This document shows, one piece after another, positions 1 through 8,407 of a DNA stretch of 64,000 nucleotides. The stretch spans positions 1 to 64,000 of the forward strand of contig CAJUQP010000013.1 of the NCBI GenBank assembly GCA_910588245.1, in the 5' to 3' direction. Each line of letters opens with the position of its first letter. Position 1 is the first letter of the stretch. The stretch is from an uncultured Muribaculaceae bacterium. GTDB lineage: Bacteria; Bacteroidota; Bacteroidia; Bacteroidales; Muribaculaceae. The position numbers and the translations under genes are program-made. The notes under the pieces are model-generated. The model did not search any database. It was not told the DNA's origin and saw only the letters and a program-made list of their open reading frames with translations.

Positions 1-15
1 GCGGCTTAAAAATTG

Positions 16-51
16 GAGGGTGTACCAAAAACTGAATTTTGATACACCCTC
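16..51. repeat. 15-bp inverted repeat, probable insertion-sequence end
   Basis: The arms GAGGGTGTACCAAAA (16-30) and TTTTGATACACCCTC (37-51) pair at 14 of 15 positions around a six-base loop. The window begins with GCG GCT TAA, which could be the end of an upstream coding region. Directly after the right arm the sequence reads in frame as the hydrophobic core and cleavage site of a signal peptide (52-75). The simplest reading is the terminal region of an insertion sequence that landed inside the signal peptide of the next gene. It could instead be only a transcription terminator. Confidence 0.5.
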
Positions 52-63
52 ATTCTTCCACTT

Positions 64-2472
64 ATGGCCTACGCTGTCGGTGACGTCACCGGAAAGGTCA
101 TCAACAAAGAGACAGGGGAGCCCTTGGACTTCGCGACAGTGCAGCTCCTGAACGCAAATACAAAAAAGCCTCTCCCGATCGGCACAAACACCGACGAGGA
201 GGGCCAGTTCACATTAAAGAATATCAAAGACGGAAATTATATCGTCAGGATTTCCAATATAGGAAGCGTGGCTCAGGAACGTCCGGTAGAGATAAAAGGG
301 GGGACTGTGACAATAGGCACCGTCAGCCTTTCGGAAGATTCGAAACTTCTGCAGGAAGTGGTTGTGGAAGGGGTGAGGAGCCAGATGAGGTTCGAGCTCG
401 ACCGCAAGGTCTTCACCGTAGATGCCAATGTTACGGCCGCGGGGCAGTCGGCTTCGGAGCTTCTTGAATCGATACCTTCAGTGGAGGTCGATCAGGACGG
501 CGAGGTGTCGCTGCGCGGCAACTCGTCGGTGACGGTATGGATCAACGGGAAGGAGTCGGGTCTTACGGCCGACAACCGTGCGCAGATCCTGGAACAGATA
601 CCGGCAGAGACTATCGACAGGATAGAGGTGATAACCAATCCGTCGGCGAAATACAGTCCTGAAGGCACCGCGGGAATCATAAACATCGTGCTTAAGAAAA
701 ACCGTAAGGCAGGCTATTACGGAAGTGCCGAATTGAGCGCCAATACCCGTGGAGGAGGGAATGCCGGATTCAACGTCAACCTCAATTCCTCGAAATGGGA
801 TGTATTCGCAGGTGTCGGATTCAGGATGCGCCGCGCGAGAGGTGGCTCGAAGATGGACCGTGAGTTCACCGACGGCACGGCCACACGGTCTGACGGGGAG
901 AGCCCGAGCCGGGGCAACGGTCTTTTCATGCGTCTCGGAGCCACCTACCATCTCACCGACAATGACGATATCTACGCGAGCGGCTTCGGAATGTTCGGCC
1001 ACAACCGTAGCAATTCCACCACGCTGTATACCTCCGACGTGCCCGGAAACTGGACGAGAAACAGCGACATCTCTCACAGCCGCGGCGACCACCGCGGAAT
1101 GCACGCCGAATTCGGTTATCTTCATAAATGGAGCGAGACTCACACCCTCGACATCAACGGAGCATTCAACCACTGGGGAGGACCAAACACAAGGTCGTAT
1201 GCGCAGGAGATCACTTATCCCGACAGGGAAGAGGATCTGTATCAGGAGCAAAAGATGGACATGGGCACTGATTCTTGGGAGGCCAAGGTAGACTATACAA
1301 ACCAGGTGGCCGAATGGCTGAAGGTTGAGGCCGGCTACAAGGGTAATTATAGTAAGGAGAACACTCCGACCGATACCTATACCGGCACCACTTCGACCGA
1401 CATGATCCAGAATGAGGCCCTCTACAACCGTTTCATATACAGAAACAACATATCAGCCTTCTACGCTACGCTCGGGGGAAAGGTGAATGCTTTCAGTTTC
1501 TCGGCCGGTCTCCGCGCAGAGTCATGGCAGGTGCGCACGCGTTCGCTCGCATTCGGCCAGGCGGAGTGTGATGTGCCGGAGTTCCACAAAAACAATTTCG
1601 CGTTGTTCCCGAGTGCGTTCCTGTCGTGGTCTCTTCCCCACGACAATGAGATGCAGGTGAATTTCACACGCCGCTTGAGGCGCCCGTGGGGTGGACAGCT
1701 TAACTCGTTTCACGACATTTCCGATCCTACGAATGTGTCGTATGGTAATCCCGAACTTCAGCCTACCTATTCAAACGCATTCGAACTCAATTATATAAAG
1801 AGTTGGACATACCATATGATCAGCCTTTCGGCCTACCTGCGCACCAGCACCGACATGATGAACCGCATAAGCTATCTCGATGGAGGCATCATGTATTCCA
1901 CATGGGCCAATATCTCCGACCAGGTGAACTCGGGGTGTGAGATAGTGATGAAGAACTCTCTATTCAAAAGCCGCCTCGACCTTACAACCACCGTCAATCT
2001 CTACAACAATCATATCAGCGCGTGGGATTACAATTTCCTGGCCGAAAGCGGAAACCTTATCCCTCTTCACGGCGACAAGCAGAACAGTTTTGCGTGGGAT
2101 GCCCGCATGATGGCCAATGTGCGTCTGCCATGGTCAGTCTCGCTTCAAGCCACGGGCAGCTATAATTCGAAGCAACTCTCTGCCCAGGGTTCTCGCCAGG
2201 GTGGCTGGAGTGTTGATCTCGGCATGCGCCGCAATTTCGGGCCGTGGTCTGTGTCGCTCAACTGCCGTGACCTTTTCGACTCGCGCAGATTCAAGAGCAC
2301 GACTGTCGGGCCTGACTATACGCAATATAACGAACGCTGGCGCAATGGCCGCACCGTGCGTCTGACTGTGAAGTTTTCCTTCGGCAACATGAAGGCCAAA
2401 CCCGGCAGGGATGGAGAAGGCGATCCTATGGGAGAGGGTGGCGGCGGCTACGGTGAAGCCGGCATGCAGTGA
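64..2472 (+). CDS. TonB-dependent receptor-like outer membrane β-barrel protein, signal peptide disrupted
   Basis: The protein has an N-terminal carboxypeptidase-regulatory-like β-sandwich (about residues 6-95), a plug-like domain (about 110-220, with the segment ITNPSAKYSPEGTAGI) and a long C-terminal β-barrel ending in RLTVKFSFGN. This is the OMP_b-brl_3 type common in Bacteroidota, usually involved in uptake or export across the outer membrane; the substrate is unknown. The first ATG gives a start of MAYAVGD, with no export signal. In frame upstream the codons for TLILPLMAYA look like the end of a signal peptide, but an in-frame TGA at 40-42 lies inside the hairpin. The gene is therefore probably 5'-truncated by insertion and not exported, unless a fusion transcript rescues it. 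The trailing Gly-rich tail is unusual. A strong terminator follows. Confidence 0.85.
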   Translation: MAYAVGDVTGKVINKETGEPLDFATVQLLNANTKKPLPIGTNTDEEGQFTLKNIKDGNYIVRISNIGSVAQERPVEIKGGTVTIGTVSLSEDSKLLQEVVVEGVRSQMRFELDRKVFTVDANVTAAGQSASELLESIPSVEVDQDGEVSLRGNSSVTVWINGKESGLTADNRAQILEQIPAETIDRIEVITNPSAKYSPEGTAGIINIVLKKNRKAGYYGSAELSANTRGGGNAGFNVNLNSSKWDVFAGVGFRMRRARGGSKMDREFTDGTATRSDGESPSRGNGLFMRLGATYHLTDNDDIYASGFGMFGHNRSNSTTLYTSDVPGNWTRNSDISHSRGDHRGMHAEFGYLHKWSETHTLDINGAFNHWGGPNTRSYAQEITYPDREEDLYQEQKMDMGTDSWEAKVDYTNQVAEWLKVEAGYKGNYSKENTPTDTYTGTTSTDMIQNEALYNRFIYRNNISAFYATLGGKVNAFSFSAGLRAESWQVRTRSLAFGQAECDVPEFHKNNFALFPSAFLSWSLPHDNEMQVNFTRRLRRPWGGQLNSFHDISDPTNVSYGNPELQPTYSNAFELNYIKSWTYHMISLSAYLRTSTDMMNRISYLDGGIMYSTWANISDQVNSGCEIVMKNSLFKSRLDLTTTVNLYNNHISAWDYNFLAESGNLIPLHGDKQNSFAWDARMMANVRLPWSVSLQATGSYNSKQLSAQGSRQGGWSVDLGMRRNFGPWSVSLNCRDLFDSRRFKSTTVGPDYTQYNERWRNGRTVRLTVKFSFGNMKAKPGRDGEGDPMGEGGGGYGEAGMQ

Positions 2473-2509
2473 TACATTATATGAAGAATCGCAATACGTC
2501 GTATAAAAG

Positions 2510-2551
2510 CACCGCGGGAGACTGATGGAAATCGGTCTCCCGCGGTGTTTT
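2510..2551 (+). terminator. Rho-independent terminator
   Basis: A perfect 13-bp stem, CACCGCGGGAGAC paired with GTCTCCCGCGGTG, is followed by four T. It lies 38 bases after the stop of the β-barrel gene and ends that transcript. Confidence 0.9.
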
Positions 2552-2567
2552 CAGAAAGAATTTATTT

Positions 2568-2593
2568 AGAAGTCGTACAAATGTACAACTTCT
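2568..2593. repeat. 26-bp palindrome sharing its arm with 36167-36204
   Basis: AGAAGTCGTACA (2568-2579) and TGTACAACTTCT (2582-2593) match at 11 of 12 positions. The same arm, AGAAGTCGTACA, occurs in the inverted repeat upstream of the kup gene at 36167-36204. Here it lies between the terminator of the β-barrel gene and the 3' end of the next minus-strand gene. It may be a weak terminator for that gene, a protein-binding site, or a small dispersed repeat. Confidence 0.6.
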
Positions 2594-2620
2594 TAGTCTT
2601 TAAGTCATCATGCCCTGCGT

Positions 2621-3178
2621 TTATAGATTGAAATAGAAAGTGCCGATTGATAGAGGAGCGTAGAAATCATAAGTGTTGCCCCGAAGATAATAGTCGGTGT
2701 TGTAGGCCGGCTGGTCGATATTGCGCATCCAGCTCTGAGTCCAGGGATTCCATGCGTTTATTACGGTCACGTCATAATCTACGCCGTTATAGTAGTAGGC
2801 GACATGCATCGGGATTGTTCGCCAAATGCCCTGAGCGTCGTATCCGCATGCAGCTACGTTGACGGTGCCTCGGTTCACATAGGACGGTGTGTTGATTATG
2901 ATCGAGGGGGAGTATCCCCATCCGGGTCCCCAGCCGTTGTTCCATCCCGGCCCGGGACCTCCCCATCCGGGACCAGGTCCGCCCCATCCGGGTTCCCCTC
3001 CCCATCCGGGATTCCCTCCGCCGATGGGAGCCGGGTTGAAACTGCCTCCCGTGCCCGGGGCAGGCAGACTGTTCTGAGCTGACATGCCGAATACTGCGGC
3101 GATCACTGCCATTACTGTGAAAGCGATGCGCGGAAGCAGGTTGTTTCCCTTTCTATTTTTAAGAACATTGTTTTTCAT
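2621..3178 (-). CDS. Secreted Gly/Pro/Trp-rich protein of unknown function
   Basis: The 185-residue product begins with a positively charged stretch and a hydrophobic segment ending in FGMSAQ, a plausible signal peptide. Residues about 45-88 form a low-complexity region built from repeats of PGWGG and PGPGWGG. A C-terminal domain of about 95 residues is rich in Tyr and Trp. No family was recognised. The Trp/Gly repeat could bind carbohydrate or make the protein sticky at the cell surface, but this is inference. It stands alone, convergent with the upstream receptor gene. Confidence 0.75.
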   Translation of the reverse strand: MKNNVLKNRKGNNLLPRIAFTVMAVIAAVFGMSAQNSLPAPGTGGSFNPAPIGGGNPGWGGEPGWGGPGPGWGGPGPGWNNGWGPGWGYSPSIIINTPSYVNRGTVNVAACGYDAQGIWRTIPMHVAYYYNGVDYDVTVINAWNPWTQSWMRNIDQPAYNTDYYLRGNTYDFYAPLSIGTFYFNL

Positions 3179-3333
3179 AATTCTGAAATTTAGCCTTAAG
3201 CCTGACGGTCAACGGCCTGCATTTGCATGGCTGTTTGATCTTTTGGCCTTTGTAATAGAACAAATCCGCGGCTTCCAAGGTTTATGAATGCGCTGTGTAA
3301 GAGAGGCGGCATAACACTCTCAATTCATCATGA

Positions 3334-4443
3334 TCAAACACCTTCCGTTGCATTTCCCGATGTCGGGCGGATATTGACGGCGTCTTTCTTCGATGTTATC
3401 GAGAAATATATCGCCGAGAAGATGCCGAGCACTATGTAGGTGAGAGACTGCATGCTCCACATCACCATGGAATACGCTGTGCCTTCCGTGTTGGAGATGC
3501 CGAAAAGAGACAATGCGAAGATCACCGCGATATTCCAGGGGCCCAGCCCGCCGTTGGATGGCACAGCCATGGAACATGATCCGAATACGAAGACCACGAG
3601 TCCCGGAAGAAGACCATAGGCCATGTCGGGTTCCTCCATGAGGCGGCGTGTGAACGGGAAAGCGAGGAAGCAACAGTAGGTCTCGAGAAAATAGCAGGTC
3701 CATATACATAGGGTCAGCACAAGATAGGCGTAACGTTGTTTCATCGTGAATATCACCTTTATGCCTTGCCATACGTTGTCGAGGTTTTTGTCGAGTCGCG
3801 ACACCCACCGATAGTATTTAAGGTAGTGGCATACTGCCCAGAACACAGCGAGCAGCGCACCGACCGTCACCCAGAGCCAGAAAGAGTGGGCGGCCTCATC
3901 AATGTCGCGTCCGAAGGAATAACGCGTCACGAAGTCCATGATCTGAGGGTGTGCCACGACAAGAGCCACAGCGAAAAGGATCACGATGACAACGAAGTCA
4001 GACCCGCGGTCGCCGACGTCTGTGCCAATGACCGTGGATAGCGGAGCCTTCTCACGCCGGCTTACGTAGACGCATCTCCACCCCTCGCCGAGCTGAGGGA
4101 ACAGCAGATTGAGAGCGTAAGCTCCCCAAATCGTGCACCATTCGCATACCGCGGGCATACGGTGCACTCCCACAGATCGCAATTGCATGCCCCATCTCAC
4201 TCCCCTGATCATATGCGAGCCCATGGTGATAAGCATCATTACCCCTATCCAGAAGAAATCGCAGCCATCATGGATTGTCTGCATCACCTCGTGGAAGTTA
4301 ACCTTCTTGAACAGCCAATAGATCAAAGCTACGGAGACAGCAAGCGGAATGATGTATTTGAGGCCTGTGCCGACATATTTTCGGATGAAACCGCCGCGCG
4401 CCACACCGCGTGCGCAAGACTTCTGGGAGGAATCGATTTTCAT
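3334..4443 (-). CDS. Flippase-like integral membrane protein (LPG synthase TM-region / UPF0104 family)
   Basis: The 369-residue protein has a short basic N-terminus and roughly eight hydrophobic segments. It carries features of the lysylphosphatidylglycerol synthase transmembrane-region family: MIRGVRWGMQL near residue 80, the segment ALNLLFPQLGEGWR and the late motif PSNGGLGPWNIA. Members lacking a synthetase domain are thought to move lipid-linked substrates across the inner membrane, but the substrate here is unknown. The basic motif RRCVYVSRRE-like after the GEGWR segment is typical of the family. The gene is monocistronic and divergent from the CoA-transferase gene. Confidence 0.8.
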   Translation of the reverse strand: MKIDSSQKSCARGVARGGFIRKYVGTGLKYIIPLAVSVALIYWLFKKVNFHEVMQTIHDGCDFFWIGVMMLITMGSHMIRGVRWGMQLRSVGVHRMPAVCEWCTIWGAYALNLLFPQLGEGWRCVYVSRREKAPLSTVIGTDVGDRGSDFVVIVILFAVALVVAHPQIMDFVTRYSFGRDIDEAAHSFWLWVTVGALLAVFWAVCHYLKYYRWVSRLDKNLDNVWQGIKVIFTMKQRYAYLVLTLCIWTCYFLETYCCFLAFPFTRRLMEEPDMAYGLLPGLVVFVFGSCSMAVPSNGGLGPWNIAVIFALSLFGISNTEGTAYSMVMWSMQSLTYIVLGIFSAIYFSITSKKDAVNIRPTSGNATEGV

Positions 4444-4616
4444 AGCTTACACTTTTTTATGAAGATATAACAATCGAGAGAGGGCAATTGATTTCATATT
4501 CCTTGAAGGGTTGTTTACGGGGCTCCATAACTGTACTGAACCGACGGCTTCGCTCCAAAACGCTAAATCGACCCACAATTATTTGTGGATGTTGAAAATA
4601 ATGGCTAAATTCGCGA

Positions 4617-4644
4617 AGCGAAAGACCCCAGTGGTCTTTTTCGC
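4617..4644 (+). promoter_or_regulatory. Hairpin with T tract in the leader of the CoA-transferase gene
   Basis: GCGAAAGACC (4617-4626) pairs with GGTCTTTTTCGC (4633-4644) across a short loop, with one bulged T. The T run lies within the stem, so it is not a textbook terminator. The element sits 45 bases before the start codon and could be an attenuator, a processed leader structure or the end of a short upstream transcript. Confidence 0.4.
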
Positions 4645-4689
4645 CCGCATAAAAGGTGATTTTCAAACAACGATAACTCGAAACAATAG

Positions 4690-6183
4690 ATGAGATTTCC
4701 TATTCTGACCCCCCAGGAAGCCGCCGAACTTTTCCATGACGGCGACAACGTAGGACTTTCGGGCTTTACGGCCCCCGGAGCCCCCAAAGTGATTCCCGGA
4801 GCTATAGCCGAAAAGGCGGAGAAACTCCATGCCGAAGGGAAGCCCTTCAAGATCAACATCTTCTCGGGTGCCTCCACGAGCGATAAATGCGATGGTATGC
4901 TTGCCCGCGCCAATGCCATAGGCAAGCGTACGCCTTATCAGAATCTCCCCGACCTGCGTAAGCGTATCAATTCGCACGACACACACTATTTCGACCAGCA
5001 CCTTTCGGAGCTTGCCCAGCAGTTCCGTTATGGCTTTTACGGAGATCTTGACATAGCCATCATCGAGGTGAGCGAGATCCACGACGACGGCACATGCGTG
5101 GTCGGTATGGGAGTCGGCAATGTCCCCACATATGCCAAATTCGCGAAGAAAATCGTGCTTGAGCTTAATGAAAAGCTTCACCATGCTTTATATGGCCTTC
5201 ACGACATCTATATGCCGAAGGATCCCCCATACCGCAGCGAGATTCCTGTTTTCCATGCCAACGACCGCATAGGCGAGCCGGTGCTCCGCATCGATCCGGA
5301 GAAGATTGTGGGCGTGGTGATGAGCGACTCCTATGATGGTGTGAAGGCTTTCACCACTCCCGACGAGACAACCAACAAGATCGGGGCAAATGTCTGCGAT
5401 TTCCTGATCGGCGAGATGAGGAGAGGGGGCATCCCCTCCACATTCCTTCCGATACAGAGTGGTGTGGGCAACGTTGCCAACGCAGTGCTCTACGGCCTTG
5501 CCGACGCCCAGGAGATTCCGCCGTTTGCCATGTACACGGAGGTTATCCAGGATGCTGTGATCGATCTCATGAAGAAGGGACGGTGCAAATTCGGCAGCAC
5601 AAGTTCGCTTACTGTATCGAACGAGGTTGAGGCAGACGTGATCGACAATATAGATTTCTTCAAGGAGAAAGTAGTTATCCGTCCGGTAGAGATATCGAAT
5701 AACCCCGAGGTGATCCGTCGTCTTGGCGTGATCGCAATGAACACTGCCCTCGAGGCTGACATCTTCGGCAATATCAACTCCACACACGTGACTGGCACAA
5801 GAATGATGAACGGTATCGGCGGCTCGGGCGATTTCGCGCGTAATGCCTACATTTCGATATTCTCCTGCCCCTCGATCACGAAGGAGGGCAAGATCTCTAA
5901 TATCGTCCCCATGGTGTCGCATCTCGACCATTCTGAGCATTCCGTCGATATCCTTGTCACCGATCAGGGCATCGCCGACCTGCGCGGAAAGGATCCTATC
6001 CAGAGAGCCGAGGAGATTATTAAAAATTGCGCACATCCCATGTACAAGGATCTCCTCACCGACTATCTGCGTCTTGGAGGCAACAACGGACAGACACCCC
6101 ATACACTTAAGGCGGCACTCTCGTTCCATACGGAATTCCTCGAGAGCGGCGACATGAGGAATGTGGACTACTCGAAGTATTGA
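4690..6183 (+). CDS. Acetyl-CoA hydrolase/transferase family protein, probable succinate:acetate CoA-transferase
   Basis: The 497-residue protein spans both halves of the acetyl-CoA hydrolase/transferase fold, which is the normal length. The first half has VGLSGFTAPGAPK near residue 21. The second half has the conserved QSGVGNVANAV near 256 and the catalytic glutamate Glu284 in MYTEVIQDA. A glycine-rich GIGGSGDFARNA lies near residue 378. In this family the glutamate forms a glutamyl-CoA thioester and passes CoA between succinate, acetate or propionate. In gut Bacteroidota such enzymes serve the succinate-propionate route or acetate formation. The exact acyl pair cannot be read from sequence. 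It is a single gene ending at a bidirectional terminator. Confidence 0.9.
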   Translation: MRFPILTPQEAAELFHDGDNVGLSGFTAPGAPKVIPGAIAEKAEKLHAEGKPFKINIFSGASTSDKCDGMLARANAIGKRTPYQNLPDLRKRINSHDTHYFDQHLSELAQQFRYGFYGDLDIAIIEVSEIHDDGTCVVGMGVGNVPTYAKFAKKIVLELNEKLHHALYGLHDIYMPKDPPYRSEIPVFHANDRIGEPVLRIDPEKIVGVVMSDSYDGVKAFTTPDETTNKIGANVCDFLIGEMRRGGIPSTFLPIQSGVGNVANAVLYGLADAQEIPPFAMYTEVIQDAVIDLMKKGRCKFGSTSSLTVSNEVEADVIDNIDFFKEKVVIRPVEISNNPEVIRRLGVIAMNTALEADIFGNINSTHVTGTRMMNGIGGSGDFARNAYISIFSCPSITKEGKISNIVPMVSHLDHSEHSVDILVTDQGIADLRGKDPIQRAEEIIKNCAHPMYKDLLTDYLRLGGNNGQTPHTLKAALSFHTEFLESGDMRNVDYSKY

Positions 6184-6220
6184 TATTCCATAGGAATAGA
6201 CGGTCGCGAAAGCCGTCAGA

Positions 6221-6268
6221 CAAAAAGTTATCCCTGAATGACCGAAGTCATTCAGGGATAACTTTTTG
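6221..6268. terminator. Bidirectional Rho-independent terminator
   Basis: A perfect 22-bp inverted repeat (6221-6242 with 6247-6268) has A5 at one edge and T5 at the other. It lies between two convergent genes and can end both transcripts. Confidence 0.92.
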
Positions 6269-6308
6269 CCTGACACTTTAGAGCCGGTTGTGATTATTCT
6301 TATTTACA

Positions 6309-7748
6309 TCAGTCGTTCTTCTTCTTACAGGGATGGAAGCGGCTGGAACCATCGAAACAGTGTGTGCAGAGTCGGCATTTCGGCAGACCTATACTTTCCA
6401 CGAGAGTCTCGATAGGATTGAATTTCAGGGACGTCAGCCCGAAACGTTCCCTGATTTTCTCCACAAGCGTGTTGTATTCCGGCGAGCCGGTGGTTGCGTA
6501 TTTGTCAAGATTTTTATTGGGATCTCCCTCGAGAGAGCCGATGATGCGGCGGGTGAGGAGCTCCATATCGCTTTTCGATGAGGTGAATCCTATGAACGGG
6601 CAGCTGTAGATCAGAGGAGGACACGCTATGCGTATATGCACCTCCTTGGCTCCGAGCTCATATAGATCCTGCACATTGTCGGTCAGCTGAGTGCCACGCA
6701 CGATAGAGTCGTCGCAAAGGAGAGCGCGCTGGCCATAGAGCATGGCGCTGTTGGGCACAAGTTTCATCTTTGCCACGAGATTGCGGCGTGACTGATCGGA
6801 TGGCGTGAAGCTTCTTGGCCAGGTGGGGGTATATTTAGCTATGCAACGTCGGTAGGGCACTCCCTTGCCGGCAGCATAACCGAGAGCCATTCCTACTCCG
6901 GAATCCGGAATGCCGGCGGCGCAGTCAACCTCATTCTCATCGCTCTTTCCCATCTCATAACCTGACTTGAAGCGCATGTCTTCCACATTAGTCCCTTCAT
7001 ATGAGGAGGTGGGGAATCCGTAATATACCCAAAGGAAAGAGCACATCTGCATCTCATCTCCGGCTTTCTCGAGCACTTTCACGTCGTCCGCCGTAAATTC
7101 CACGATTTCTCCCGGACCGAGGTCGCGGTAGTGGCTGTAGCCGAGGTTGGGGAATGCTGTCGATTCCGACGATGCGGCGAATCCTGATCCGTCGTCTTTC
7201 CTCCCCAGGATGATGGGTGTGCGGCCGAGTTGGTCGCGCGCGGCGATGATGGAGTGGTCGGTCAGGATAAGCAGGGAGCATGATCCCTCGATGCGTTCGA
7301 ACATGTTGATGATACCCTCTTGGAAAGTTTTCCCCCTGTTGATCAGAAGGGCGATCAGTTCTGTCTGGTTGGTGCGTCCTGAGCTTAGTTCCCCGAAGTG
7401 GGCTCCCTCCTCGAGGAGCTCTTTCTCAAGTTGGTCGATGTTGCATATTTTCGCTACGGTGACGATCGCGAATTTCCCGAGATGAGAGTTGAAGACTATA
7501 GGCTGAGGATCATTGTCGCTGATCACGCCTATTCCGATGTCGCCCTTGAATTTGTCGAGCTCATCCTCGAACTTGGTTCTGAAATACGTGTTCTCGATGC
7601 TGTGGATACTGCGGCAGAAGCAGTTCTCTTCCCGGTCGAAGGTGGCCATACCGGCTCTGCGGGTGCCGAGATGAGAGTTGTAGTCAACGCCATAAAACAG
7701 TTCATTCCGGCAGGCATGCTTGGATGCTGCTCCGAAAAAACCTCCCAT
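6309..7748 (-). CDS. Amidophosphoribosyltransferase-like protein (PurF paralogue) without N-terminal cysteine
   Basis: The 479-residue product has an N-terminal class II glutamine amidotransferase (Ntn) domain and a C-terminal phosphoribosyltransferase domain. The PRPP-binding loop LLCDDSIVRGTQ is intact. The chosen start gives MGGFFGAASK, because the preceding eleven codons do not resemble the family. PurF normally begins Met-Cys, with Cys as the nucleophile that hydrolyses glutamine. Here that position is Gly, so glutaminase activity is doubtful, while PRPP binding seems kept. The C-terminus has CRLCTHC and a further Cys, reminiscent of the iron-sulfur ligands of some PurF proteins. It may be ammonia-dependent, regulatory or act with another subunit. 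It is encoded alone, convergent with the CoA-transferase gene. Confidence 0.85.
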   Translation of the reverse strand: MGGFFGAASKHACRNELFYGVDYNSHLGTRRAGMATFDREENCFCRSIHSIENTYFRTKFEDELDKFKGDIGIGVISDNDPQPIVFNSHLGKFAIVTVAKICNIDQLEKELLEEGAHFGELSSGRTNQTELIALLINRGKTFQEGIINMFERIEGSCSLLILTDHSIIAARDQLGRTPIILGRKDDGSGFAASSESTAFPNLGYSHYRDLGPGEIVEFTADDVKVLEKAGDEMQMCSFLWVYYGFPTSSYEGTNVEDMRFKSGYEMGKSDENEVDCAAGIPDSGVGMALGYAAGKGVPYRRCIAKYTPTWPRSFTPSDQSRRNLVAKMKLVPNSAMLYGQRALLCDDSIVRGTQLTDNVQDLYELGAKEVHIRIACPPLIYSCPFIGFTSSKSDMELLTRRIIGSLEGDPNKNLDKYATTGSPEYNTLVEKIRERFGLTSLKFNPIETLVESIGLPKCRLCTHCFDGSSRFHPCKKKND

Positions 7749-7932
7749 AGAAACAATGTTTAGATTAGTATGATGGCACAAAATTACAAAAAATCCATGA
7801 AAAAACAGGGGAGACGCGCCATATTTTTTAAGAGATCGGCAGGGATAAAAGAGCGGGTGCCGGACTTCACGTGAAAGTCCGGCTCCCGGAATGCGTTATG
7901 TCGTGGTGAGGGGAGGTCCACTTGCAAGATCG

Positions 7933-8055
7933 TCATGTCCAGTAGTCTGAACGTTGTTCGATTTTTTCGTTGATTTCTGATTCAACGACGGGGGCCGATT
8001 CGTTGTCGAACAATGAATCGTCGGTTGTTAGTGTCGGGAAGAATAACGGTGACAT
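7933..8055 (-). CDS. Possible 40-residue small protein
   Basis: A short acidic reading frame starts at ATG 8055 (MSPLFFPTLTTDD) and ends at TGA 7933. The sequence TAACTTTA lies just upstream on the same strand and resembles the -7 box TAnnTTTG. It has no recognisable domain. The surrounding stretch 7749-8333 otherwise holds a GC-rich hairpin near 7855-7890 and AT-rich sequence, with no other gene seen. It may be noncoding. Confidence 0.3.
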   Translation of the reverse strand: MSPLFFPTLTTDDSLFDNESAPVVESEINEKIEQRSDYWT

Positions 8056-8333
8056 AAGCTAAAGTTAGAAAAATGATTGGTATTGTAGATTTTATATTAT
8101 AGTAACGTCTGAAACGGAAATAAGTTTTATTGAAGAGTAACTTTTTTGAAATTTTTTTGCAGAATATCGTAATAAACCAATGACAGAAGATTGTATTTTG
8201 TACACTATTAATTTAATGTTTTGCCTGTGTGTATTGATTGTTAATGAATTATTGTAATATTATGGATTTGATGGCATAGACCGGACATAATGCAATGATA
8301 TGGAAATTTGTAGGTCATTCATATTCGGAACTT

Positions 8334-8366
8334 CTAAAAAACGCCCGGGTCATCACGATCCGGGCG
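8334..8366 (-). terminator. Rho-independent terminator of the efflux operon
   Basis: On the minus strand CGCCCGG pairs with CCGGGCG (8342-8348 and 8360-8366) and is followed by a T run. It lies about 40 bases after the stop of the permease gene, so it ends the efflux operon. Confidence 0.85.
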
Positions 8367-8407
8367 GCTCAGGGAAATCAAAAGTATAAGAAATCTATGA
8401 ATTCATG

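Noticed and set aside
478..1251. Long open frame antisense to the first β-barrel gene
   Set aside because: It overlaps a clearly coding receptor gene and has no domain-like composition; GC-rich codons on the other strand produce such frames.
5188..6276. Open frame of 362 codons antisense to the CoA-transferase gene
   Set aside because: It is the mirror of a strongly conserved enzyme gene, has no family features and runs through the terminator.
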